In this document: one piece after another, positions 1 through 5,801 of the stretch
Layout: every line of letters starts with the position of its first letter
Numbering within the stretch: position 1 is the first letter of the stretch
Assembly: GCA_046541015.1 (NCBI GenBank)
Contig: JBKHEA010000035.1
Coordinates: 1 to 6,882 of the forward strand
DNA from: Liberiplasma sp046541015
Lineage (GTDB): Bacteria > Bacillota_I > Bacilli_A > Izemoplasmatales > Izemoplasmataceae
Length of the DNA stretch: 6,882 nt
Reading direction: 5' to 3'
The notes under the pieces: model-generated
The model's input: only the letters and a program-made list of their open reading frames with translations
The model's database searches: none
What the model was told of the DNA's origin: nothing
Translations under genes and position numbers: made by a program

Positions 1-6
1 AACAAA

Positions 7-12
7 TATAAT
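7..12 (+). promoter_or_regulatory. possible -10 box upstream of the photolyase gene
   Basis: A perfect TATAAT lies 17 bases before the photolyase start codon. If used, transcription would begin near base 18-19, just at the ribosome binding site, giving a very short leader. The matching -35 box would lie outside the window, so this could equally be chance in AT-rich DNA. Confidence 0.3.
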
Positions 13-29
13 GAAATTCAGGTGGTTTT

Positions 30-1439
30 ATGCATGCACTCATCGTTTTACCCAATCAATTATTTATAGAAAAAGATAAAAATGTTGATTATATCATTAT
101 AGAAGATAATCACTATTTTAATGATGAGATAAAGTATCATAAACATAAACTTATCTTGCATCGTGCATCACTTAAACACTACTATGATACCTTAAATCAA
201 AATAAGACTTATTTAGAATATCCTGTTAAAGAAGCCACCTTACATGCTACCTTAAATAAGTATGATAAGGTTTATATGTTTGACCCGATTAATCACGTAG
301 TATTAGATCGCTACAAAGCTTTTAATATAACCTTGATTGAAAGCCCAAATTTTTTAACAACAAGGGCTATGATTGAAGACTACTTTAGTAAAAATAAATT
401 TTATATGTATGATTTTTACACCTTTCAGCGCAGGCGCTTAAACATTCTTATGGAAGAATCTAAACCTGTTGGGGGCAAATATAGTTTTGATTCAGATAAC
501 CGAAAAAAACTGCCTAAAGATATTAAGGTTCAAGCACCTTTAACGTTTAACAATGCTTATAGTAAAAAAGCACAAGAATGGGTCGATCAAACTTTCCCAA
601 ATAATCCTGGCTTAAGTTCTACTTTTAATCATCCCACTTCTAAAATGGAAGCATTAAAACAAATGACTTTTTTCTTTACTCATAAGTTTAATCACTTCGG
701 ACCCTACCAAGATGCCTTAAGTGAAATAGATCCTTACTTATTTCATTCTAACTTATCTAGCAGTTTAAACATTGGTCTATTAAATCCTTTAGATATCGTT
801 AACGCTGCCTTAAAAACGCATGCTCCTATTGAATCTAAAGAAGGCTTTATTAGGCAAATCATTGGTTGGCGAGAATACATTCGTGCCGTTTATCACCTAA
901 AAGGCAACACCATGCGCAAGATGAATGTTTTAAACCATCATTATAAGTTAAGTGATGCTTGGCTTCAAGCAACGACTAATATCCCTATTCTTGATTATGT
1001 TATCGAAAAGCTCATTCATACAAGTTACTCACACCACATCGAACGCTTAATGGTTCTTGGGAATACAATGATGATGTGCCATGTTGATCCTAATGAAGTT
1101 TACAAATACTTTATGGCCATGCATATTGATGCATATGACTGGGTAATGGTACCAAATGTTTATGGTATGAGCCAATATGCAAGTGGGGATTTAATGATCA
1201 CAAAACCGTATTTTAGTAGCGCAAATTATCTGCTTAAAATGGGGGTTAAAAAAGGTGAGTGGGAAACGATTTATGAAGCCTTATTTTACCTGTTTATTGA
1301 GTCTCATAAAACTATGATAAAATCCAATCCAAGACTTAAAATGTTAATGACGCATTATAATAAGAAATCTCAAGATGAACTAAATGCCTATAAAATCATC
1401 AAAGAAAACTTACTTAAACGGTTAGTGATAAAAAAATAA
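30..1439 (+). CDS. cryptochrome/photolyase family protein (deoxyribodipyrimidine photolyase-related), lacking Fe-S cluster cysteines
   Basis: Probable FAD-containing, light-driven DNA repair enzyme or blue-light receptor; 469 residues, cytosolic. An N-terminal alpha/beta domain starts MHALIVLPNQLF and carries the family pattern YHKHKLILHRASLKHY (about 36-51). A middle segment has FYTFQRRRLNILM, then PVGGKYSFD. The helical FAD/lesion domain shows GFIRQIIGWREYIR (272-285), YSHHIERLMVLGN (333-345) and DAYDWVMVPNVYGMSQ (367-382). From family knowledge, the HHIxRLM and DAYxWVxxPN blocks line the FAD and lesion pocket in PhrB-type (6-4) photolyases. Those enzymes carry a 4Fe-4S cluster on four cysteines. 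This protein has one cysteine (C350), and the usual cysteine-rich loop is replaced by the short segment KMGVKKGEW (403-411). The start is fixed by an AGGTGG ribosome binding site at 20-25 and an in-frame stop just upstream (12-14). Repair of (6-4) products rather than cyclobutane dimers is likely but not provable here. Confidence 0.93.
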   Translation: MHALIVLPNQLFIEKDKNVDYIIIEDNHYFNDEIKYHKHKLILHRASLKHYYDTLNQNKTYLEYPVKEATLHATLNKYDKVYMFDPINHVVLDRYKAFNITLIESPNFLTTRAMIEDYFSKNKFYMYDFYTFQRRRLNILMEESKPVGGKYSFDSDNRKKLPKDIKVQAPLTFNNAYSKKAQEWVDQTFPNNPGLSSTFNHPTSKMEALKQMTFFFTHKFNHFGPYQDALSEIDPYLFHSNLSSSLNIGLLNPLDIVNAALKTHAPIESKEGFIRQIIGWREYIRAVYHLKGNTMRKMNVLNHHYKLSDAWLQATTNIPILDYVIEKLIHTSYSHHIERLMVLGNTMMMCHVDPNEVYKYFMAMHIDAYDWVMVPNVYGMSQYASGDLMITKPYFSSANYLLKMGVKKGEWETIYEALFYLFIESHKTMIKSNPRLKMLMTHYNKKSQDELNAYKIIKENLLKRLVIKK

Positions 1440-1465
1440 TAATAGAATTTACTTTTATTTTTTCA

Positions 1466-1471
1466 TATAAT
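1466..1471 (+). promoter_or_regulatory. possible -10 box before the membrane-protein pair
   Basis: A perfect TATAAT lies 20 bases before the start at 1492. The best -35 at 17-bp spacing (TAGAAT, 1443-1448) is poor. The 52-base gap after the photolyase has no convincing terminator, so read-through from upstream is also possible. Confidence 0.3.
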
Positions 1472-1491
1472 AAAGGTAAGAAGGTGAGACC

Positions 1492-1854
1492 ATGTTAAAA
1501 AAACCATGGAATTCAGATGGCGAACTTTTAATCATTGAAAGTTTTAAATGGGTTTTATTAACTGCTTTTAGTATGGTGGTTTTTTCTACCTTTTTTAATC
1601 ATAGTCTTTCACTTTATCAAGTAGCTCCTGTATTAAGTTTTACCGTCATTAGTACCCTACTTGTTCATCTACTATTTTTAAATAGTCTACTCTTCATTGA
1701 GATTATGCACCTTTTACATTTGAAACTTATTCAATTAATTAAACAAAAAATTGTTTTAAATATTGATACAACCCCTAAATTAATTATTCACTATATTAAT
1801 CATTTGCCTAATAAAGAAAACGAATATTTAAAGCTTTGTATCTTCCGTATTTAA
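1492..1854 (+). CDS. hypothetical membrane protein, 120 residues, two predicted helices
   Basis: I do not recognise this protein. It has a short charged N-terminus (MLKKPWNSDGE), two hydrophobic segments at about 18-35 and 44-70, and a moderately polar tail of about 50 residues with amphipathic character (HLKLIQLIKQKIVLNI). No catalytic motif is visible. The start is supported by an AAGGTGAG ribosome binding site at 1481-1488, close before the ATG. It ends 47 bases before the larger membrane-protein gene on the same strand, so the two may be co-transcribed and work together in the membrane. Its abrupt hydrophobic end (LKLCIFRI) could mean a shortened gene, but no continuation of the frame or homologous remnant was seen downstream. 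Confidence 0.72.
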   Translation: MLKKPWNSDGELLIIESFKWVLLTAFSMVVFSTFFNHSLSLYQVAPVLSFTVISTLLVHLLFLNSLLFIEIMHLLHLKLIQLIKQKIVLNIDTTPKLIIHYINHLPNKENEYLKLCIFRI

Positions 1855-1890
1855 AATAAACGGTTCTTTTTCTCAACCATTTATTTTAAA
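1850..1890 (+). promoter_or_regulatory. intergenic hairpin next to the ribosome binding site of the 1902-3626 gene
   Basis: Two 16-base arms (1850-1865 and 1875-1890) pair at 15 of 16 positions around a 9-base loop; the only mismatch is C1861 with A1879. The left arm covers the stop codon of the upstream gene. The right arm ends directly at the AGGAGG ribosome binding site (1891-1896) of the next gene. No T-run follows, so it does not look like a standard terminator. It may be an RNA processing or stability element, or may affect translation of the downstream gene. Confidence 0.6.
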
Positions 1891-1901
1891 AGGAGGAAAC
1901 G

Positions 1902-3626
1902 ATGAATTTTTTAATGCGCTTTGTAGAAAACTACAAAGAAATTTTTGATTTGCGTAAAAAAAGGGCTGTACCTTACGCGATTAAATTTAAGGATGTAGGC
2001 ATGATTTTAATCATGCAAATAATGGTTTATGCACTGTTTGGATTTTTATTTAATCAGTTTCATAACTTATATTTTATTAGTTTATCTTTAAATGCTTTAG
2101 TAATATTCACTGGGATAATCATAATGATTAAAAAAGAGATTACCTTTAAAAAAACTAATCAGTTAGACTATGCTTTATGGGTCGGGACAATTTATGATAT
2201 CAGTCAGTTGATCATGATTGTATCAACGGTAAACTTAGTTGTCATGCTTATCGTTTATCATCTTGTTGTCTCAGTTAGTTACTTAGTGTTTTTAGCTATT
2301 GTCAGCATTTTAAGTAGTATTGTACATTTATCTTTAAGACGGTTTAATTATTTGAGTACATCTGTTCATTCAACGAATGCAGTTGTTGTGACATTTTATA
2401 TAACCCTTTTAGCAATCACGCTATTTTATACAATAGGTATTGAATCTATTTTACTTGCCTACTTTATCGTTTATAGTTTGATTTTAATCGGATTATGGCT
2501 AAATCAAAAACTGTTTAATCAGCTCAAAAGTAGTCATTTAGTTATACTCAGTTTGGCTTTTAGTTTTCTTTTACTTATCGGGCTCACTCATGCTTTAATC
2601 ATAGAAAATATATGGTTTGAACCCCTTCATGATACAAAAGCTAATTTAGGCAAATCCCATACAATCAGTCATGAAAATTATAAACCTTATTACTTTACTG
2701 ATGGATCTTTCTTATATGTTGATAGTAAAGATTTTACGGTTTATGATGAAAATCTTCATTTAGTCCAAACCCTTATAAAAGATGAGCTAACTGAGTATTT
2801 TGTGATGGATGAAACAATTTATAAAACTGTCTTGAGTGACAATCAAAATGATTTAACTATAGATGATTATGCTCGATATGACCTATATATGCAAAGTAAC
2901 GATGAATTTATTTATATAGATACTATGGTTAATCTTAAAAGTCTTCACAGTCCAAAAAGTATTGTCTTTTTTCGCTATCAAGATGAAATGTATTATACGA
3001 CAAACCATGGCGAATATATTTGGGCATTAGATCGCTTTATAGCCTCAAATATTAATTACACGCCTTCACGCATCTTACACATAAATACTCAACATCTAAT
3101 CTTTACCCATAATGACCAACTCTTTGTCAATCACCATTTACATACAGCTATCCCTTATAGTAATAGTCGGGTTGGCTTTGATTTAGATAAGCACTTTACT
3201 TGCGTCACAAACATCGAGCACTATATTGAATTTTATCCTGAGTGTTTAGGTGAAAGGATTAAAAAGATAGAAGATGACCATAATTTACTACTGATTGATG
3301 ACGCCATTTTTACTTATCAAAAAAATCCCGCCCAAATGTCTAATGAAAATCGTTTAGAACATATTAACTATAATGGAAACGCAATGTTTAATCATGTAGA
3401 AGGCTTTGATGATCTTTTCTATATTGAAGAAACTCTTTACATCATGATAGAATCGATTCAGCATGAAGAAGACTCAGTCATTTATACAAATACCTTTTAT
3501 CAGATTGACCCAGATGATTTATCAAGGTTAATCTTTCATCCTCAAGCATTATCTATACGCTTAAGCATGGCTATGATTTACTTTCTAATGTTACTAGTTC
3601 CTATCGATTTAAAAGTAAGAAAGTAA
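1902..3626 (+). CDS. hypothetical multi-pass membrane protein with large predicted extracellular domain
   Basis: A 574-residue protein I do not recognise. A basic N-terminus (RKKRAVPYAIKFK, 18-30) suggests the cytoplasmic side. About seven hydrophobic helices follow, near 32-52, 57-77, 100-119, 121-143, 159-178, 181-200 and 212-233. Residues 236-552 are polar and acidic and rich in aromatic beta-strand patterns; with an inside N-terminus and seven helices, this part would face outside. A final hydrophobic segment (554-569) ends in KVRK, fitting a return to the cytoplasm. Within the outside part, strand-turn-strand units recur around turns such as TDG (266-268), QDE (360-362), NDQ (404-406), DD (466-467) and EE (509-510), reminiscent of a beta-propeller. 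It has two cysteines, C434 and C448. AGGAGG at 1891-1896 sets the start. A sensor or surface-binding role is plausible, but no enzyme motif is visible. Confidence 0.85.
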   Translation: MNFLMRFVENYKEIFDLRKKRAVPYAIKFKDVGMILIMQIMVYALFGFLFNQFHNLYFISLSLNALVIFTGIIIMIKKEITFKKTNQLDYALWVGTIYDISQLIMIVSTVNLVVMLIVYHLVVSVSYLVFLAIVSILSSIVHLSLRRFNYLSTSVHSTNAVVVTFYITLLAITLFYTIGIESILLAYFIVYSLILIGLWLNQKLFNQLKSSHLVILSLAFSFLLLIGLTHALIIENIWFEPLHDTKANLGKSHTISHENYKPYYFTDGSFLYVDSKDFTVYDENLHLVQTLIKDELTEYFVMDETIYKTVLSDNQNDLTIDDYARYDLYMQSNDEFIYIDTMVNLKSLHSPKSIVFFRYQDEMYYTTNHGEYIWALDRFIASNINYTPSRILHINTQHLIFTHNDQLFVNHHLHTAIPYSNSRVGFDLDKHFTCVTNIEHYIEFYPECLGERIKKIEDDHNLLLIDDAIFTYQKNPAQMSNENRLEHINYNGNAMFNHVEGFDDLFYIEETLYIMIESIQHEEDSVIYTNTFYQIDPDDLSRLIFHPQALSIRLSMAMIYFLMLLVPIDLKVRK

Positions 3627-3686
3627 AGGTTTAGGCATTGACGCAAGATAATGGTTAAACTTAAAAAGATACTAGTTTTATAATTA

Positions 3687-3711
3687 AAAAAGCCCTGATT
3701 TAGGGCTTTTT
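3687..3711. terminator. bidirectional rho-independent terminator
   Basis: Ten-base arms AAAAAGCCCT (3687-3696) and AGGGCTTTTT (3702-3711) pair perfectly around a 5-base loop. Flanking A and T runs give a U-tract on both strands. It therefore serves the plus-strand membrane-protein gene ending at 3626 and the minus-strand gene ending at 3710, whose stop codon overlaps the stem. Confidence 0.9.
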
Positions 3712-3955
3712 AAGTGGTTTTAATCAAAATCATTGCATAGATTACTAATAATATTGAAACGATAGGGGCAAGGAGGTTAGTATAAACCATGACTAAACCA
3801 ATAAATGCCCCTATCAAAATGATTATCCCTAACCCTAATCCGCTATGTTTGAAATCTTTTTTAGATTGAAATAAGGTCGTGCTTAATAAAACAATCATAA
3901 AAAATAGTGGTATAAGAAAAACCCAAAAAAGATCAAACAAACCTAAAGTCATCAT
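3710..3955 (-). CDS. small hypothetical membrane protein, three predicted helices
   Basis: An 81-residue, strongly hydrophobic protein with predicted helices near 8-28, 38-57 and 60-78 and one short charged loop, QSKKDFKH (30-37). No family is recognised. An AGGAGG ribosome binding site (3963-3968) sits 7 bases before the first of two adjacent ATG codons; the second, at 3952, is also possible. It is the last gene of the minus-strand run, 94 bases after the XRE-membrane protein gene. No strong terminator or promoter is evident in that gap, so it may belong to the same transcript. A role as accessory membrane component or target of the upstream regulators is inference from position only. Confidence 0.72.
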   Translation of the reverse strand: MMTLGLFDLFWVFLIPLFFMIVLLSTTLFQSKKDFKHSGLGLGIIILIGAFIGLVMVYTNLLAPIVSILLVIYAMILIKTT

Positions 3956-4049
3956 GGACTAACCTCCTAATGGCTTTATTCAAGCATAAACCAAGAAGAA
4001 AAACTATTGGCTTTTAAGTAATTGCCAAAAAATCCATGATTCTTATAAT

Positions 4050-5003
4050 CTAAAATGGTTTTTTTATGTGCGTTTTCGTATTTAATTTTAATAATTTATA
4101 ATCCTTAAAGTAATCATAAAAGCTTTGTTTATATAAATAAGAGACACTATAATTACCCATTAAAATAAGTGGCACAAATTGAAGCGGGAAGGCTAAATCA
4201 AAAAGTGTGATTGGGTAAAAGATAAACGCTATACTAGGAATGAGTAAAATCAAGAAATCTGTAAGGGTAATAAGATTTAATACCCATAAGTTAAACCCAA
4301 GGGGTGCCTTCTCGTAATCTAAGTCGTTTTTATTCATAAAAAGTGGATAGACAAAGATAAATAAAAGTAAATAACTTATAATCAACAAAAACATAATTGC
4401 ACCTAATAAGAGGTGATCTTGTGAATCTGAATTATAGCTATCCATTATTAAGATATACCCATAAATAATCGTCACAAAACTAAAAATAAACTTACCAAGT
4501 GATAACCCTAATAGTTTATCTTTTCCTTTAATGTTTCTTTCATAAACTAAAGTCTCATGTGTTTCAAGTTCACCTTCAATGTAACGTTGTGAGGGTTTTT
4601 TTATGATAAAACTTAAACTATAAATGATTAAAAGAATAAGTGAAAGAAAGAAAAACCCTAAGATTACTTGATGGGGGAAAAAATAGGCAATCAATAAAAC
4701 AAAGATAAAAAAGCCATTTAACAATAAAAAGGTTTGATCTTTACGCGGGTTAAACGCTAAAATTCTAACGACTTCTTTACTTGATTTTAGTGCACTTATT
4801 TTATATACTTCACCTAGTAACTGATCTACTGTAATATTAAAAAACTCAGCCATCGTTTTAAGCATGGTAATGTCTGGTTCACTTGTACCATTTTCCCAGT
4901 TGCTAATGGTTGAATTAGATACATTTAACTGATGCGCAAGTGCTTTTTGGGTAAGCCCTTCTTCTTGTCTTAACCGTCTTAAGTTTAAACTAAATTTATT
5001 CAT
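4050..5003 (-). CDS. XRE-family DNA-binding domain fused to a multi-pass membrane domain
   Basis: A 317-residue predicted membrane-anchored transcription regulator. Residues 1-63 form a Cro/C1 (HTH_3) helix-turn-helix: LRRLRQEEGLTQKALAHQL, then NVSNSTISNWENG with the recognition helix near 29-37, then PDITMLKTMAEFFNITVDQLLG, typical of the family. A linker to about 90 leads to roughly six hydrophobic segments (about 91-110, 113-134, 167-187, 198-222, 236-262 and 270-290) with a basic tail (KTHIKKPF). The DNA-binding domain would lie in the cytoplasm, with the membrane part sensing or tethering. Proteins of this layout are known among low-GC Gram-positives, but their signals are mostly undefined. 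The ATG is preceded by AGGAGG at 5009-5014, inside the end of the AraC-type gene, and the two frames overlap by 8 bases. It ends in TAG, unlike the TAA of the other complete genes. Confidence 0.9.
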   Translation of the reverse strand: MNKFSLNLRRLRQEEGLTQKALAHQLNVSNSTISNWENGTSEPDITMLKTMAEFFNITVDQLLGEVYKISALKSSKEVVRILAFNPRKDQTFLLLNGFFIFVLLIAYFFPHQVILGFFFLSLILLIIYSLSFIIKKPSQRYIEGELETHETLVYERNIKGKDKLLGLSLGKFIFSFVTIIYGYILIMDSYNSDSQDHLLLGAIMFLLIISYLLLFIFVYPLFMNKNDLDYEKAPLGFNLWVLNLITLTDFLILLIPSIAFIFYPITLFDLAFPLQFVPLILMGNYSVSYLYKQSFYDYFKDYKLLKLNTKTHIKKPF

Positions 5004-5649
5004 GGCATCCTCCTAATTGAAACTGTTTTGGGGTGAAACTATAATATTTTTTAAACGTTTTAATATAATGTGCCGCATCATAAAAATGTAAAATACTCGC
5101 TACTTCAGAAACACTTAATGCCATCGTTAATAAGGTTTTACTATACTCTATTTTAGCACGTGTGATATAGCTTGTAATCGGTTCATTCATCGTTTCTTTA
5201 AAACGTTTTTTAATATGACTTTCTGAATACGATAGTTTATCCGCCATTGTTTTTAGCTCAATTTTATCTTCTAGATGTAGATGAATATAACTTAAAAGTT
5301 TGTCAACAAGAGGATTAGAAGTTTTTAATTGGTCTTCATTAAATCGCTTACTAAAATCACTTGTAAGATTGATTTCAATGGTTTTTAAAGTAGAAAGACT
5401 ATTAGCGTTAAATATTTTATTATAGTAATCATTATAAAAAGGATGAACCGCTGTTTTAGTGATGCCTTTATCAGTTAAGGCATTCGTTAATAAACCAAGT
5501 AACATAAATAAGCCAATTTTAGTATGGTCAAAATAGGCATCTTGATAACGCTTGTCGATACTTTTTTTTAAATACCGCTTGTTTGATTCTTTAACTGCTT
5601 TAATATAAGCTGCATCAAACAGTAAAGGATCGCCTTCAAAATATTTCAT
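4996..5649 (-). CDS. AraC-family transcriptional regulator
   Basis: A 217-residue soluble DNA-binding regulator. The C-terminal half carries the two helix-turn-helix units of AraC/XylS proteins: first IELKTMADKLSYSESHIKKRFKE (130-152), then LSVSEVASILHFYDAAHYIKTFKK (about 178-201), closing with YYSFTPKQF, the usual end signature. The canonical GF before the second recognition helix is HF here. The N-terminal part (about 1-115) matches no effector domain I can name; it has a hydrophobic stretch, IGLFMLLGLLTNAL, that is probably a buried helix. The start chosen is the ATG at 5649, preceded by AGGTGA (5654-5659). A TTG in the same frame at 5685 would add 12 residues but has no good ribosome binding site. 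It heads the minus-strand run and overlaps the XRE-membrane gene by 8 bases, suggesting coupled expression. Autoregulation is plausible; see the repeat at 5683-5700. Confidence 0.9.
   Translation of the reverse strand: MKYFEGDPLLFDAAYIKAVKESNKRYLKKSIDKRYQDAYFDHTKIGLFMLLGLLTNALTDKGITKTAVHPFYNDYYNKIFNANSLSTLKTIEINLTSDFSKRFNEDQLKTSNPLVDKLLSYIHLHLEDKIELKTMADKLSYSESHIKKRFKETMNEPITSYITRAKIEYSKTLLTMALSVSEVASILHFYDAAHYIKTFKKYYSFTPKQFQLGGCHE
5009..5014 (-). promoter_or_regulatory. ribosome binding site of the XRE-membrane gene, inside the AraC-type gene
   Basis: AGGAGG lies 5 bases before the ATG at 5003 and is read in the upstream frame as part of the AraC-type protein's final residues (QLGGCHE). 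Ribosomes finishing the first gene pass over this site, which supports translational coupling. Confidence 0.8.
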
Positions 5650-5653
5650 ATCA

Positions 5654-5659
5654 TCACCT
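5654..5659 (-). promoter_or_regulatory. ribosome binding site deciding the AraC-type gene start
   Basis: AGGTGA sits 4 bases before the ATG at 5649 and matches the anti-Shine-Dalgarno sequence well. It favours this ATG over the in-frame TTG at 5685. Confidence 0.7.
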
Positions 5660-5682
5660 AATCTATTTATACTATTTTTAAT

Positions 5683-5700
5683 CAATATTTACAATATTTA
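5683..5700. repeat. tandem 9-bp direct repeat in the AraC gene leader
   Basis: CAATATTTA occurs twice with no spacer (5683-5691 and 5692-5700). It lies between the candidate promoter and the AraC-type gene start, about 10-27 bases into the presumed transcript. AraC-family proteins commonly bind direct repeats, so this could be an autoregulatory operator. The sequence is AT-rich and short, so chance duplication is not excluded. Confidence 0.5.
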
Positions 5701-5716
5701 TTCCTTTATTTTATAT

Positions 5717-5746
5717 ATACTATGGGTGAAGTGATGCATACGTCAA
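5717..5746 (-). promoter_or_regulatory. candidate promoter of the AraC-XRE-membrane operon
   Basis: On the minus strand TTGACG (5746-5741) is followed after 18 bases by TAGTAT (5722-5717), in an AT-rich discriminator. Transcription would start near 5710, giving a leader of about 60 bases. It lies downstream of the terminator at 5774-5801, so the operon appears to be its own transcription unit. Confidence 0.5.
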
Positions 5747-5773
5747 TTTAGAAAAACGCTATTTCTCCCATAA

Positions 5774-5801
5774 AAAATAAGGTGGCATGCCACCTTATTT
5801 T
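5774..5801 (-). terminator. perfect 28-bp palindromic terminator
   Basis: Each 14-base arm (5774-5787, 5788-5801) is the exact reverse complement of the other, centred on GCATGC. As RNA this gives a stem of about 12 pairs with a GGTGG/CCACC core and a CATG loop, followed on the minus strand by a T-run. It overlaps the TAA stop of the minus-strand gene ending at 5800 and separates it from the AraC operon. The sequence is symmetrical, but no plus-strand gene here needs it. Confidence 0.88.

Noticed and set aside
1077..1079. C350 of the photolyase as the remaining Fe-S ligand, because its number matches a PhrB ligand
   Set aside because: It falls after the YSHHIERLM block, whereas the first ligand in Fe-S members lies before that block as I recall it. 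The identical number appears to be coincidence.
1436..1463. A-rich then T-rich stretch after the photolyase gene as a terminator
   Set aside because: Pairing is A-T only and imperfect, with no G-C core; more likely low-complexity sequence.
3651..3683. Ten-codon ORF (MVKLKKILVL) after the large membrane-protein gene
   Set aside because: No ribosome binding site, very short, and it runs up to the terminator; expected by chance in AT-rich DNA.
4007..4028. Weak hairpin (TTGGC/GCCAA) between the XRE-membrane gene and the small membrane protein gene
   Set aside because: Only five base pairs with a 12-base loop; too weak to call a terminator, although a short T-run follows on the minus strand.
5650..5685. 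N-terminal extension of the AraC-type gene from a TTG start at 5685
   Set aside because: The TTG lies inside the tandem repeat without a good ribosome binding site, while the ATG at 5649 has AGGTGA at proper spacing; the added residues match no part of the family.
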